Source of the DNA: Tigriopus japonicus
Taxonomy: Eukaryota; Arthropoda; Copepoda; Harpacticoida; Harpacticidae
Length of the DNA stretch: 64,000 nucleotides
Direction of reading: 5' to 3'
Assembly (NCBI GenBank): GCA_010645155.1
Contig: JAAGOF010000252.1
Span: 592,662 to 656,661 of the forward strand
Below, one piece after another: positions 21,016 to 32,971 of the stretch (position 1 is the first letter of the stretch; every line of letters starts with the position of its first letter). Both the position numbers and the translations under genes were made by a program. Under the pieces are notes generated by a model. It saw only the letters and a program-made list of their open reading frames with translations, searched no databases and was not told the origin of the DNA.

Positions 21016-21590
21016 AGAGCAGGTGCGGAGCTGCGTTTTAACTCCAGAAAAAAAAATGCATGGAATGTTCCGGTTAAATGAAAAGTAATTTACAAAAGAT
21101 ATAAGATAAATTTTGAGCGTTGCGAAAATAGGTAAAGTTTTTTTTCGTTTCTCTATGAATCTGTCTAGGTTTTAAGATTATTATATATTATGACTCACAA
21201 CTAACCTAACTTTAAACTGTCATTTTTGACTTCATTTTCTTAAATAATTCTTAATATGTTGGATCTACATAATTTTGGAAAAATGACTATTTGTGTATAT
21301 TTGAAAAATTAGCTTCTAGACCAACGGAAATTTTCCTCTAAAATATTGCAGGATTTGTAACGACATATGTTGATTGAAATTTTACAAAATCTAAACTTCA
21401 ATTTCACTGCGCTTACTAAATTTAACGAAAAAAAAAAAATCCAAAAACATACAACTTTGTTTTAAGATTTAGTACAATCTTATTTATATTTAATATATTT
21501 AAGACACAAGTAAAAGGAAACAAAAAATATTCACTTAATTTTGAAACGTTAAAAATTTATTATGTATATATATAAATATATTATGTGTTA
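21016..21590. other. AT-rich spacer, no gene recognised
   Basis: Very A/T-rich with no open frame of note and no repeat that I can assign. Confidence 0.35.
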
Positions 21591-21596
21591 TGTATT

Positions 21597-21875
21597 ATCG
21601 GGCTCCTTCATTGTTCAATTTGTTGCCTATTTGCCTTCGTCGGGAATATGTAGGAGCTGATCCTCTAACAGCATTTAAGGCAGGATTGGACAAATTTTTA
21701 AAAACTATTCCTGACCAACCCACTATACAAGGGTTGTATGCCAACAGTAACTAATTGGTAGATCAAATTTCATATAAACATGAATTATTGAAACTATAAT
21801 AATGATTAACTCTCTTTACAGGGAATCCCATTCCTTGTAGCGGTATTAAAAAATCCCCCCCCCCCCAAAAAAAAA
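21597..21875 (+). mobile_element. LINE 3' end (C-terminal codons plus 3' UTR)
   Basis: This carries the last RT-ORF codons (the segment encoding LTAFKAGLDKFLK and TIQGLYANSN-like sequence, frame disturbed). It then has the family 3' UTR with attaactctctttacagg and ccttgtagcggtattaaaa, ending in a C homopolymer and A-rich tail. It is about 90% alike by eye to 24,374-24,560 and 33,338-33,530. Confidence 0.75.
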
Positions 21876-21879
21876 GAAA

Positions 21880-23403
21880 AAAAGTGTCTTGGCATTTGTT
21901 TTAACACACCACTTGATAATAGTGAATAATCTGGGGATTATTTTGTATATTTTAAAAGTTTCAAGCGGTGATAGAGATCTCCTTTGTATATTTTGATAGA
22001 ATTTTGCTTCAATTCATAACCAAGGATCCTTTTGATTTCGAAAAATTCGCTGGTTTTAATGGTTTTAGATGAATTAAAATAGTTATTTGAGCTACTTAAA
22101 AGAGCGCACGTTCAAAAAATATCTGTATGGCGATATTGGGACATAAAAATCATCTTTAGAGGTCTTGGCATTTGAGCAAACACTTAAACAGAAATTTTAA
22201 CCACCGTGTCGAGTAAATAATTCTAATGTTGAGGTTGCTAATGATTATTTTGGCCCGATCAGGATTGATACTAATTAACCATCGACAATTTATGATTCAG
22301 AAATTAAGGCAAAATTGTTGGTTGTTTCTAGAATGTATGTTCACTTGGATGGCATCACAATTTACCCGTTAAAAACTTTCTAAAATCAGAAAGGGATTTT
22401 GGCGTCTTCCAGATTACAAATTAGGCCAAACCTAATATTGAAAATGTACGTGAGAAATTACGAGAAAATCGGAGACGGGCGAATAAATACTTAAAAATAA
22501 AATTGGGCGGCAAGTGGCTCAAGGCTCCCTCAGGAATGCTCTTTGAATAACTAGTATAACGATCATTACTGGACTATGTAGCCAATCAGAAGAGTAATCA
22601 TTGATGTGTTTTATTCAACGGTGACCAATATTTCTAATTTGCAGTGTTTACCAGGGTTTACAACAGAATCAATGGCTTTTTATTGCGAAGTCTTGTACAT
22701 TAACTTTGTCACAGATAAAATGATATACAGGGTGCACCACATAAAATCAGACATGAAGAAATGATAATTTGCGGGAACTGAACCGTCGAATCAAAAGGCC
22801 TTTGGTACAAATGATGTTGATTGCAACAATATTTAACAGATCTATAACTAAGTTATTCGACATAGAGGCCATTGCCTTTAACCACGGTCTTGAATCTCCT
22901 CTCTACACATCTTACCTATTGCACATGAGCAAATGATCCGAACTTGATGTGCTGGAATTTTAGTCCATAGCTTTAAAGGCTGTAGCAAGGAAGCCATCTT
23001 TTTAACCTTTAGCCCTCACCTTATTCTCCAGAAACGCCTAACTAGTGAAGTTCTTGGATTAAGATCTGGTTGATTTTGCTTCAAGAAGCCTTGAAGTAAT
23101 GGTCCTCACAGACGAGCCTATGATGAACAATTTTACGATCCTTTAAGAGAATCTTTCTTGGTTGCCTTTTTCTCACTGAAGTAGCTAAAGTTTCCAAATC
23201 CCCTCAAAAGAATATCAAGTGATTGGCCTATGAGCTCTTGGCGCTAAAATTGAAATTGACGTTGCTGGCCTTTATCAAACCTCTGTCCGATTTTAAGTGG
23301 GACACCGGGTAGGTGCATGTTTTGATATGAAATGATGTGGTAATAATAATAATTGGCACTGATTCGTTTGAATGGTGTGGCACTCTTTTTATTTATTGCA
23401 ATA
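21880..23403. other. intergenic, possible mariner end near 22,729
   Basis: No supported gene. At about 22,727 the string tacagggtgcaccaca resembles a Tc1/mariner terminus following TA, but I could not find the matching opposite end or a transposase. I list it only as a candidate. Confidence 0.3.
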
Positions 23404-23649
23404 TTAAAATAGAGGGCACAAAATGGCAAAGGGTGCAAATAAAAAGTGCACTAAGAGTATTCCACAAGCAAAATACTTGTATTTTGTTGCCTTATCCACA
23501 TTTTCACCATTCCATCGAAAACTGAGGGAATCATGGATGTCCCTATCTAAAAATCTGGCCCTTTTAGGCGTGTCAAGCTCCCTTGAAGCTGAGAAGGTGC
23601 GCTCTGTGCCACAAATGGCCATGAGACCATGGAGCACGGTGTTCCGCAT
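23404..23649 (-). pseudogene. hAT transposase C-terminal fragment
   Basis: This 81-codon frame contains ERTFSASRELDTPKRARFLDRDI. That matches the hAT C-terminal dimerisation region pattern (ERxFS, then a basic RAR-L-D segment and a short helix DSLSFRWN). Upstream catalytic domains are absent. The nearby plus-strand gtgcaaataaaaagtgc resembles the subterminal repeats of the hAT element at 18,733-21,007, so this may be the remnant of a related autonomous copy. Function is unlikely. Confidence 0.5.
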
Positions 23650-24068
23650 GGCTTTTTAGGTTTGAATCAAAAAACCTAAAGACATCATGGCACTTTTTGG
23701 ATCCACAATTTAATGGGGAGCAACTTTACTTTTATTGTATTATATACGTTTAGGCCCATGGAAAAAGTTATATACCTAAAAACCTATTAATTATAACATT
23801 TTTTATAAACTATTCAACCCATATTTAGAGACCATTTAGGTACCTTATGAATTCAAATTGAATAAAGATTCACTCATCAACAGCTAAACTATTTGACTTT
23901 GAATGGCCCATTTTGACCCCAAAAGGCCGAAAAAAATTACAGTTATATGAAAAAACAAAGTCCCAAAGATTTCATATCGCTTTTCAGTATTGCAAAAATA
24001 AATGAAATTTTTTGAAGTTTTAGAGCTTATGTCAAAATAGCCCAGAATAATGTAAAATATCACTTAAA
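23650..24068. other. spacer, no gene recognised
   Basis: AT-rich; no open frame or motif supported. Confidence 0.3.
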
Positions 24069-24562
24069 ATGCACATAAAGAAGATTTTGCTAGGATTATT
24101 TTTATCTAAAGAAGATTTAGATCTTAGGAACATCACACGAATGAGAGAGCTCTCGTATTGGGAGAGGCTCCAGAAGTTAGGGTTGTACAGTACTCAGAGA
24201 AGGCATGAAAGGTATCTGATACTGTGTGTCTTCAAGAGCGTTCATGGGCTCTGTCCTAACCCAGGCTTTGAGATCAGCTGTAGCAATCATAGAGGTTTTA
24301 CGTGCGTTTTGAGAGCACCTCCAAATCCAAGGGAATCGAGACTAGTTCGAACAATGAAGTCCTCCTCTCTTCTTTATCGGGCTCCTTCATTGTTCAATTT
24401 GTTGCCCATTAGTCTTCGTCGGAATATGTAGGAGCTGATCCTCTAACAGCATTTAAGGCAGGATTGGACAAATTTTTAAAGACTATTCCTGACCAACCCA
24501 CCATACAAGGGTTGTACAGATCTGCCAACAGTAACTCATTAGTAGATCAAATTTCATAGAAA
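24069..24562 (+). mobile_element. LINE fragment: RT ORF C-terminus and start of 3' UTR
   Basis: The frame 24,069-24,431 encodes the C-terminal domain typical of CR1-like LINEs: ELSYWERLQKLGLYS, TQRRHERYLILCVFKSVHGL, LLYRAPSLFNLLPISLRR. A frameshift at about 24,422 moves the final codons (ADPLTAFKAGLDKFLKTIP) to another frame, which closes near 24,555. Catalytic RT motifs are missing, so the copy is dead. The family tail resumes at 24,935 after an unrelated insert. Confidence 0.85.
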
Positions 24563-24934
24563 CGGTTATTTTTTAGATTAGATTAGATTTATTTCATCTT
24601 CAGGAACCAAAGTTGCTCGTTATAAGGAAGATATAGCAGGTGGTGCGTTGTGTTGACAATTGGATGTTAAATTAGGAGTTTCTGGGTATATATATTGGTG
24701 CGATGGGTAAATGGCTGTTTCTATCCTTGTGAGTCGAACCACGACTTAAATTCGTTCAGGGATTGGCATATCCTCCCGGTGCTAGGAAAGCTATTCCCTA
24801 AAAGTGCGGAGCGAAAAGAAAAAAAATGTCTCCTGATGTCTATTTTCACTCGAGGAATGTATAAGTTCCCCATAAAGTTGTCTCTTGTGCCTTTTTCATG
24901 ATTGATGTTTGTGTAGAAGTCATCTTTTTGAATT
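24563..24934. other. insert splitting the LINE 3' UTR
   Basis: The related copies at 21.7 and 33.4 kb are continuous between the atttcata(t/g)aaac block and the ttaatcattaactct block. Here about 370 bp intervene, starting with attagattagattta. I cannot identify its ends or family. The 68-aa frame at 24,695-24,901 has no motif. Confidence 0.45.
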
Positions 24935-25020
24935 ATTAACTATATTAATCATTAACTCTCTTTACAGGGAATTCCATTCCTTATAGCGGTATTAAAAAAT
25001 CCGCCCCACCCCCCACAAAA
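24935..25020 (+). mobile_element. LINE 3' terminus, distal part
   Basis: Carries attaactctctttacagg, ccttatagcgg and tattaaaaaatcc, then a C-rich and A-rich tail. It completes the copy begun at 24,069. Confidence 0.7.
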
Positions 25021-25827
25021 AAGTGCCAAAATATTAAAAAGTGCCCAAAATACAGCCAAAATATCTTTAAAAAATAAAAAAAAAGTTCCCCAAAGACTCT
25101 TGTGATCGACTTTTCCTGAACCCAGAATGGATTCATTGAGCAAAGCTTTGAGTTTGATGCCACTTCAATGTGGCCTAGTGGAACAAGATTTGCCATTCAG
25201 TGTACGTAGATGCCCACATATCAAATGTCAAATATATAATTGCAATCTTGAGAAGAGGCTGGCTTTGGTAACCAAATGTGAAAGTTGGAATACTCCTGCA
25301 TGGGACACCTATCAAAAGTGGGGATGACGTGATGATTAACAGCAGTGACAGACTGAAAAATAAAAGAAAACTGGCTAAGACAATTAAAACATTATCTTCA
25401 TATTTCATTCTTCAATAAAAACAAATAACACTTAACTTGTTCCCAACACGTCTCGTGAGTGTTCAAAATTGCTCTCAAATGAAGTTGTTTTGGATTCGTT
25501 CTTGCTCATGGGATACGTTTTTGGTTACCTAAAAGGTATCTAAGGTTACCTTTTACTCCTTATCCATGCGAAAACACTCAATAATGCATTGCTAAAAGTA
25601 GGAAATGCGTTGTGTCTAAAAGTCATAAGGTCTGAAAAGGAGAATATTTATGAAAAGTCACTGCTTTGTTTGAGAGATGAGAGCTTTGGAAACACTGAAA
25701 CAATTGGATTGGTTCAGTTTGTATACTTTGTGAATGAAGTCACAAGTACTTTTCTAAAAATAAAGTGAATTAATAAATGTGAAGACTGGATATCTTTGTG
25801 ACTTTATAGATAACCGTTCAGAATACA
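25021..25827. other. upstream region of PIPOX copy A
   Basis: No coding sequence recognised. A 66-aa frame at 25,127-25,327 lacks any motif. The last 150 bp contain the candidate promoter of the downstream gene. Confidence 0.35.
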
Positions 25828-25835
25828 TATAAAAA
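25828..25835 (+). promoter_or_regulatory. candidate TATA box for PIPOX copy A
   Basis: TATAAAAA lies 150 bp upstream of the ATG, leaving room for a 5' UTR of about 120 nt. It is the only strong TATA match near the start. Without a mapped transcript start this is a guess from position and sequence. Confidence 0.35.
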
Positions 25836-25977
25836 GGAGGCATGTTTACACGTGTTGTAGGCAAGCCCTGATTAACACTCATAGAAGTCTTGACCCCAGT
25901 TCAGTATCTCTGACCTTCTAAAGTCTTCCTCTTCACCCATCTTTCAACCCAATCATACTCTTTGAAGATTTCAAAAC

Positions 25978-28900
25978 ATGAGTTTTTTCGACTATATTGT
26001 GATTGGAGCTGGAATTAATGGGACTTGGGCAGCAGCTCATCTCGGCAAGCGCGGTCATTCCGTGGTCCTATTAGAGAAAGTAAGCCTTTCAATCCATTAA
26101 TTGTCTTTTGAATCAGGTTCAAAGCAAATCTAGGCGTGTCCTTCAATAATCCCTATCTAGAATAACCAAAACTAATTTCAACTAGTGATGGACCGAAAGA
26201 GTTCTTGACCAAAACCGAAAGCAGTTGATTGCATAAAATAATACACAAGCATAATTCACTTTAAGAGTTATTTTGCTCATGTGTTCGAAGTAAATATGCA
26301 AAATCATATAAGCGATTACCCATTCAATTTCGATTTTTTTGTCAAACTTTACTCTTTGGATCAAATGTCTGCTTTCGGTTTCGGCAAGCAAAACCGAAAT
26401 CGAAATTTCGGAGATAGTTGCGACCTAAAACAGTCCAATATTTATGGAACGTGGCCATTTTTTCCGCAGGACACGCACAATGTCATCTTTTCAAGCACAG
26501 ATTCAAATCTCCATGAAAACTTCACCCCGTGCGTTTTTCGTTTAGTTAACGGTCCCTCAGATCCATAAAAATTTGATGGTAAGAAGACAAATGGAAACAA
26601 TGAAGTTATTTTTGGGTCGAATATTTCAGTCCAAAAGAGCGCTTAGATGAAGGATGTTTTTTGAGATTATAACGTGCGCACCTTGGATGTGGGAGTCGTT
26701 CTTGAAAATAAAATCATAGTTTCATCACGAATAAATCAATTTTAAAAATACTTTGTCCGAGTATACTTGAAACCGTTTTCTTCAGTTGATATTAGTACAA
26801 GTTAATCACAAACATCGTGTATCCCGGATGATTCTTGATTTGGTAGCGCAGGGGTCGGCAACCGATGGGCCACAGCCCACATGTGGGCCCAAGGGTGGTC
26901 TTGCATGGGCCCAGGAGCTATGGGGCAAGTCCAAAATTGTGGGCCCGTGAGATATCCATAGTACTGTACTCTTGGGTCCAAAGCTCTTTGATCGTTAATT
27001 TGTGGGCCCCTGACAACATTGAAACAAATTTGTGGGCCTTGGCCCATAGGTGGTTGCCGACCCCTGTGGTAGGGGACTCTAGCTTGTGACCTGTATTTGT
27101 ATTTCTGTAAATATGTGTCTCTCTCCTCAGTTCCCATTGCCGCATTCTCGAGGAAGTTCCCATGGGGCTTCAAGGATCATCCGAAAGGTATATCCACAAC
27201 CTTTTTTCAATGACATGATGGGTCCAGCTTATAAGCAATGGCATGAGTTGGAACAAGAATGTGGAGAAAAGTTCATCACGTGAGTGATTTCATTTCCATG
27301 TCTTCTTTGCTTTCCATCCATGCATGATACGTATATCTTTTCAGGAGTAATGGATTGTTGGTTTTCGGTACTGAGACTGGTGATACTCTCAAGGGCATGA
27401 TAAATACATTTGAGAATTCGAAAAATCCGGACAAGTGCCAAGTGATGAGTAACGATGCGCTAAAGAGATGTTTTCCTATGGTGAATTTTGAATCGTCTGA
27501 ATTTGGAATCCTTGATGAAGAAGCAGGTTCAATCAAGGCAGATAAATCGTTGAAAGCATCAAGGGTAAGTTCTATGGTTTGTTCTTCGTCCTAAAATAAC
27601 AGAAGGCCCTTGATTCAACACAAAGCATATCCCCTCAAAGCAAATGTGGACAAACAGCTTAATTTTTCCTTGAACTATTTTTGCCTAACTTTTAACGCTC
27701 GGATGTAGTTGCTATTTCTTTGCATCACGGTGCAGGTTTCTGGTACTCAAAGTTGAATTGTTTGGTACCTAAGGATGCATTTTTGTACCAAAGTTGCATT
27801 TAACGTGACGAAATTACTAAAAAGTGATATTTGAATTGGTTGCACTGGTCCCCTCTTAACGTGTCAGATTTATTCAAAATATATAGAATCGGCGAAAAAT
27901 GACCTTTGAAATTCTATGGAAAAAATTATATTGTTGCTAACTCAAAAACTCAATTTTGCTCTACCTTAAAATTCACAAAATTAACCAGAAACGATTTAGT
28001 TTTTTAAATGAATAACAAGTCTTCTTTTTTCGACACCAAAAGTTAAAAGAATAAAAACCAAAAGAGAAGTAAACTAAATAAAAAAAAGAAACTGAGCAAA
28101 AAGTAATGCAGTAACGAACTCAACTCAAATTAATTTTCTCACGTTTCTTGGAATGTAAAAAGTAAATCTTAGAAAATATGCAGGTTGTCCTGTTGCAAAG
28201 TTCATTTTAGAATAAAACATCCAATTTTTCATCCAAACTTAATGTCTATGACGTGAAACTGGACGAGGCTGACAATAATTTTAACCTTTGATCAATGAGT
28301 ACTTGTACAAAACTTGTTAGGAAATATTGCAAGGTGTCTTGTGTGTTGTAAAAGATTTACATAAAAGCGACAAGGAGAACCCTATTCTTAGTAACTGATT
28401 TAAGGTAACTTCAAGGACATAAAAAATATCAGGTCAAAGAAGCAAATCCAATGGAAAACACAGTAAATTTATTTTTCTTTAAGACATTTGTTGATACAAA
28501 CTATTTAACTATTTTAGGACCACGCAGAGAGACACGGGGTTCAAATTGTGGACAATTATTCAGTGGATGGAATTGTCAATCAATCTGGATTGGTTCGAGT
28601 TCAAGGAGGATCGGCACTTGAGCGAAGAGAATTTGTAGGTCGAGGTTTGGTGATTTGTCCCGGACCTTGGGCGTCGGATCTGTTAAACATTTTAAAGTAA
28701 GCTCAATTCCTTTGAAGGCTTTCTTTAATTATTTTCCTAGCTTAAGTTCAAACCAATGGAGTCATTAAAAATTCAATTGAATTTAATAAAATTTGGCACG
28801 ATCAAGTGGCGTTGACTTGTATCCCGATGATGACATAACTAACCAAAATTAATCAAAATCATTTGGTGTAATTGTTCCAGCAGTTTTAAACAACGACTCA

Positions 28901-31702
28901 GTTACAATTATTTTTGAACACTTTCCATATCAAGGACATATCAATTGTTACAAAAAAACAGCAGAAAGGAATCAAAACATTTTGATGTTTTCCTGTGGCC
29001 TGACAAAGATGTGTAAAGCATAAAAATGGCTTAAAACCAACTGAAAAACATTTCGATTTTAGTAAACCTTCTTGGCTTGTTATTAGTAGTGAGAAAATAT
29101 GTGATTTTGTGAAAATTGTCAATAAGGAAAGAGTATTGTTCCATAGTGTAAATGTCTTTTACAATTTAACTAAATCAAGGTCCTTTCAAACAAACTCTTT
29201 TGATTTACCAAAATAGTTTTGCTTTAGTTTTGAAAAAAAGTTCTTCACAAGAATGATATGGTGTTGGTTTTCCACATCCAATTTCAGTTTCATACGGTTT
29301 TCAGATTTCCTCTACCACTTGAAGCTCAACGGGTACCTGTGTATTACTTTAAGTATAGCAATTTCTTACCCTGCGTGTTTATTTACGATTCCGAAGGCAA
29401 TTACTTTTATGGCATTCCAGAGAACGAGTATCCAGGATTGTTGAAGGTAACTCAACCATTACTTCAATCTGAAGATCTTACTTATGAATTACATTTCGAA
29501 TAGCTTGGGAGTCATGAAGGTATCCCGACTTTGGCCGACTCCAGAGATGACGTGGATTGCTCGGAGATCAAGAAAAAGGTCATTGAGTTTATTAAGCGTA
29601 CTTTTCCAGGAGTCGATCCAAATCCTGCTGTTGAGGAAGTGTGCATGTACACGGTAAGTGAAGAATAAGATAATTTAAAATCGGTCCGATATTGCATAGA
29701 TATACAACCACAAAAACATTTAATTAATTTCTATGAAATATTAACACTTCACACTTCTGGTAGTGAATACGTCGACTTTTTTTCTCGTTTAGTGTAGAGA
29801 AGTAAAATAACAGAGAACAGTCATAAAGTGCGCCATCTAGTGGATTTCATGCGGCAACACTGTAGTGATGGAAACAATCCAATCTTCAATCATATTCACG
29901 ATAGGTTGCCCAACTAGGTCTGCCAATTAGCCTTCAGCGTCTATCATTTGTCGGTTGAATTCCGTGAGGAAAAAGGATTTCTTTTGAAGGTGAGCGCAAG
30001 TGGCACCCCTTGCTTTATTCGTCTTTGGCTCAGGGGCGCTATCTAGAAGGAACTTGCTTCATGATTTTGCAAGATGTACTATGTGAGGGGTGATGGCAAA
30101 CCTAAAGCTAGCAACCTCGCGTGAGAAAGATTGAAAGATTGGGTTTTTTCCATCAGTAGGCAACAGCTCGCACTTCCCATGACTCGGATATATTTGAAGA
30201 TAGCAGTGGTCATACATCAGTTTTGGACAAACTATAGTGCCTCAAATGTTGATGGAAGGACTCCTAATGAAACTGGAAGTGTTATCAGCTGAATTTTGGC
30301 ATGTACTACATGCACATCATGGGAAGTGCAAGATGTTGCAGCACAAAATCTACTAGATGGCACACTTTATGACCGTTCTCATATACTCTAGATCAGTGAA
30401 CAGATGACACCACCAACTCTAATGATGAGATCTACTACTTTTTAAAAGGAGTAATCGTGAACCAAATCTGGAACTTTTTTGGCTTGCATAATAAAAAGGA
30501 ATGATTGGAACAATAAACGGATCACTCATCTTGAACTCTGATTTAGGGTTATGAACTTTGATAGCTCAAAGCAAAAGATGGCGTTTTTCATGACTAAAGG
30601 TGTAGATTTGTGGCAAAAAACTAAGCCTTTAAGGTCCTAATTATGGCAAATAAACTCAAAAGTATTGTCACCTTTTACTAGGTCCGAAAAGCTAAGAGAG
30701 GTCGGGCGTACTATTGTGTTCATTAAAGGGCTAAGCGTAAGTGCTTCCCCACACGGCGAAGGTTCAAATCCCATAGGGAGGATTGAGCTGTCCGGCGAAA
30801 TCCTCTAAGGAGGCAGAACAGCCGCGTGGTCTTATGCACCGTGTATCAGGCAACAAATAAATCTTCCCTTAAAGGCGTAAGTTCGAATACCTCTGTCAGT
30901 TAGAAATGTTGTTTCTTTCATTACTACAAAGGATTTCATTCCTTGTAGCGGCGAGATGGAGTAGTAAAAACCATGCTTTTTCAAGTTTCGCCACGTAAGC
31001 TGTGTTTTTCTATCGCAATAATTTCAAAACAAAATCGGTTTTATTTGTTTCACGGGGATTTTTGGATCTCGTTTCTTTTTAGTCGTGAATTCGGTTCTTG
31101 TGAGAGAAGTGCAAAGTGAAAATAAAAAGCAAAAAATTGCAAAAAAATTGATAAAACTACCAAATAAGTCTTATTTGCTTTAAATATGCACCCCTGGTCA
31201 TGGCATGACCCTTCGAGTATAGTTGTACGAGAAAGCAGCGGTCAGGTTGATTTTAGTGGCGAAGGATCTCTTGAACAAGATTAAATGACAACAGTGATGT
31301 TTTAAGGCCCATTTCACTTGTTTTTTTACATATCAAAGAAACATCTGGCATTATAAAAAAATCTTTATTGTACCGTCTTTGGAAAAAACTTCCAACCAGA
31401 TGAGGAATTATGCCTTAATTACATTAAGTGGGGAAAGAAAAACACTTTCATCTAATAGTCTAACTCTATTTTAGGTGACTCCCGATTGGGTGCCCATTAT
31501 CACGCGACATCCCTGCCATTCCAACATTGTAATCGGTTGCGGATTTTCGGGTACTGGTTTTAAACTTGGCCCAGTCACTGGAGAAATACTCGCCGACATG
31601 GTCACAGGGAAAACTCCCAAATTCGATCTCGAACCATTCAGACACGATCGCTTTGGCTCAGCCGGTCAAACTGATAAATTTTTCCACATATCAAAGCTTT
31701 GA
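25978..31702 (+). CDS. PIPOX: peroxisomal sarcosine oxidase / L-pipecolate oxidase-like, copy A (PTS1)
   Basis: Exons 25,978-26,079; 27,131-27,279; 27,345-27,564; 28,518-28,696; 29,305-29,446; 29,504-29,653; 31,475-31,702 join in frame to 389 aa, close to mammalian PIPOX (390). The enzyme is an FAD amine oxidase of the monomeric sarcosine oxidase family, oxidising N-methyl or cyclic imino acids (sarcosine, L-pipecolate) to give H2O2. Visible features: N-terminal Rossmann VIGAGING (residues 8-15); active-site block [14 protein letters not shown] with His45, Arg49 and Arg52; Cys311 in EVCMYT, matching the covalent flavin cysteine; [12 protein letters not shown] with Lys344, matching the O2-activating lysine. 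The C-terminus HISKL is a canonical peroxisomal targeting signal. Substrate choice cannot be read from sequence. AATAAA at 31,763 lies 61 bp after the stop. Confidence 0.92.
26183..26420. mobile_element. truncated hAT-type MITE (TAGTGATGGACCGAAAG family) in intron 1
   Basis: The left end tagtgatggaccgaaag and internal ccgaaa / tttcggtttcgg motifs match the complete copy at 40,941-41,282 in PIPOX copy C. The right inverted repeat is missing, so the end given is approximate. Confidence 0.6.
26849..27066. mobile_element. hAT-type MITE in intron 1 of PIPOX copy A
   Basis: 218 bp with inverted ends caggggtcggcaacc / ggttgccgacccctg. The flanking 8-bp repeats match at 7 of 8 bases (tggtagcg at 26,841-26,848; tggtaggg at 27,067-27,074). 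The interior is rich in gtgggccc. The open frames of about 74-123 codons crossing it are artefacts of its GC-rich composition. Confidence 0.82.
29860..30150. repeat. dispersed repeat in intron 6; empty-site copy
   Basis: About 290 bp that recur in inverted orientation at 38,070-38,195 plus 39,581-39,730. Here the repeat is continuous through ttgctttattcgtc, whereas the other copy is split there by a hAT element. It has no coding content. Confidence 0.8.
30690..30905 (+). repeat. tRNA-like (SINE-like) repeat in intron 6
   Basis: A B-box-like aaggttcaaatcccatag lies at 30,763 onward, followed by a tRNA-unrelated body and a second half-B-box (gtaagttcgaatacc, 30,878 onward). It does not fold as a full tRNA and sits inside an intron, so a decayed SINE is the likeliest reading. 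Confidence 0.4.
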
Positions 31703-31762
31703 AATGAATTCCAGCCATGAGGACAAACAGAGCCAAAAAATGATTTGATGAAAAATAGTTTC

Positions 31763-31768
31763 AATAAA
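31763..31768 (+). terminator. poly(A) signal of PIPOX copy A
   Basis: AATAAA lies 61 bp after the stop codon; a second AATAAA occurs at 31,812. Confidence 0.6.
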
Positions 31769-31774
31769 TTGAGT

Positions 31775-32971
31775 ATTTACTGATTTTTGATAAATCATGA
31801 TTTTACCTTGTAATAAACCGGACTATTTACCATCATTTTTCCTTTGCTTTCTTTGCCTGAACTAGTCTGTACCATAGTGCTCTCGTTTGCACATACATCT
31901 GTACATATGAAATGAAACTAAACATCTAACATGACGTATTGAGATAAATTTAAAAGATAATGCCAGACCTCAATCTCCTGGATCATTTTTTACCGCTTAT
32001 GTTTGATGTTTTACGAAGGGGTAGATGAGAGACCTCTAAAAAATGCAAGTGACATTTAGGCGTTCCGCATTATGAATTCCACATCATATTTGAATGCAAT
32101 TGTCGTTTCTTTTACAGTCTACCAAAGATTTTGTTTGTGATAAAGAGGGCCCAAAAAAATATTTGCAAAAACGAGTCGAGTTTCGATTACAACACAAAAA
32201 TAAGTAACCCTTGTCTCCTTCCGTTTCTCCCTTGCCTCAACGATGCCCACACTTAAGGCTTTAGCCCACACATACTATTTTGAATGTAATTGTCTCCTGC
32301 TTTGTCTCTTATCCAGTCTCATCGGTAGAGAGGCAAATAAACAGAGTGAAAAATGTCAAAAATATGTCAAAAATGACACAAAATGTAAATAAATGTCAAA
32401 AATGCAAAAAAGCGGAAAAATATGCTAAAAAAATGGGAAAAATGCAATAAATTGCAAAACTTGTTGGTATAAGTGGGTCCCGCCAAGATTTAACAATATT
32501 TAATTTAACAAAATAGTTTTCAATTAGCCCCAATAGATGTTGCAGTTCTTTGGTTTGAGAGTACAGGTTGTGAATGTCTAATTTATGTAAAAATGCCCTT
32601 TTGTAGACATTTTGGTATCTTTTGTAAACACTCTTGAGCATTAACCATTCATTAATTTTCCTCATTTCTGCTTGGATCTTTTTTGGCTTAAATAATCGAG
32701 GAAATATTTGATTTTTCCTTGAAACAGCCAAAATTGTTTTAAAGACATCGAGGAAAAATGGAGAAGTATTTTACATTCTTTTACATTGTATATTTCAAAA
32801 GATATACTTCTGGACTTCAGTGACAAGTGATGATTTGTGTTTCTGATCTTTTTGAATGTTCATCAATTTCGATTGACTTGTTTGATGACACTTCAAAAAC
32901 TGGAATCCCGAAACGAGTTCCTTGTCACCATAACCTTAAAAAAAAAACAGTCTCCTAAAATTGTGGCCAAG
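31775..32971. other. spacer and 5' region of PIPOX copy B
   Basis: Contains an A-rich degenerate repeat (32,335-32,460, units like aaatgtcaaaaa) and a 111-aa minus-strand frame (32,396-32,731) with no motif. The last 100 bp are homologous to the 5' leader of copy C (shared aaaaactggaat-cccgaaac and a ccaagatgaac start context). Confidence 0.45.

Noticed and set aside
22727..23170. Possible mariner remnant with a tacagggtgcacc end
   Set aside because: No second terminus, no catalytic motif and no open frame, so it stays at the level of a candidate end.
26802..27173. ORFs of 74-123 aa over 26,802-27,173
   Set aside because: They span the GC-rich hAT MITE and PIPOX exon 2 in other frames. The composition explains their openness.
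32837..32971. Upstream in-frame extension of PIPOX copy B (45 extra codons)
   Set aside because: Copy C's homologous leader does not encode the same peptide, and the family starts a few residues before the Rossmann motif, so ATG 32,972 is preferred.
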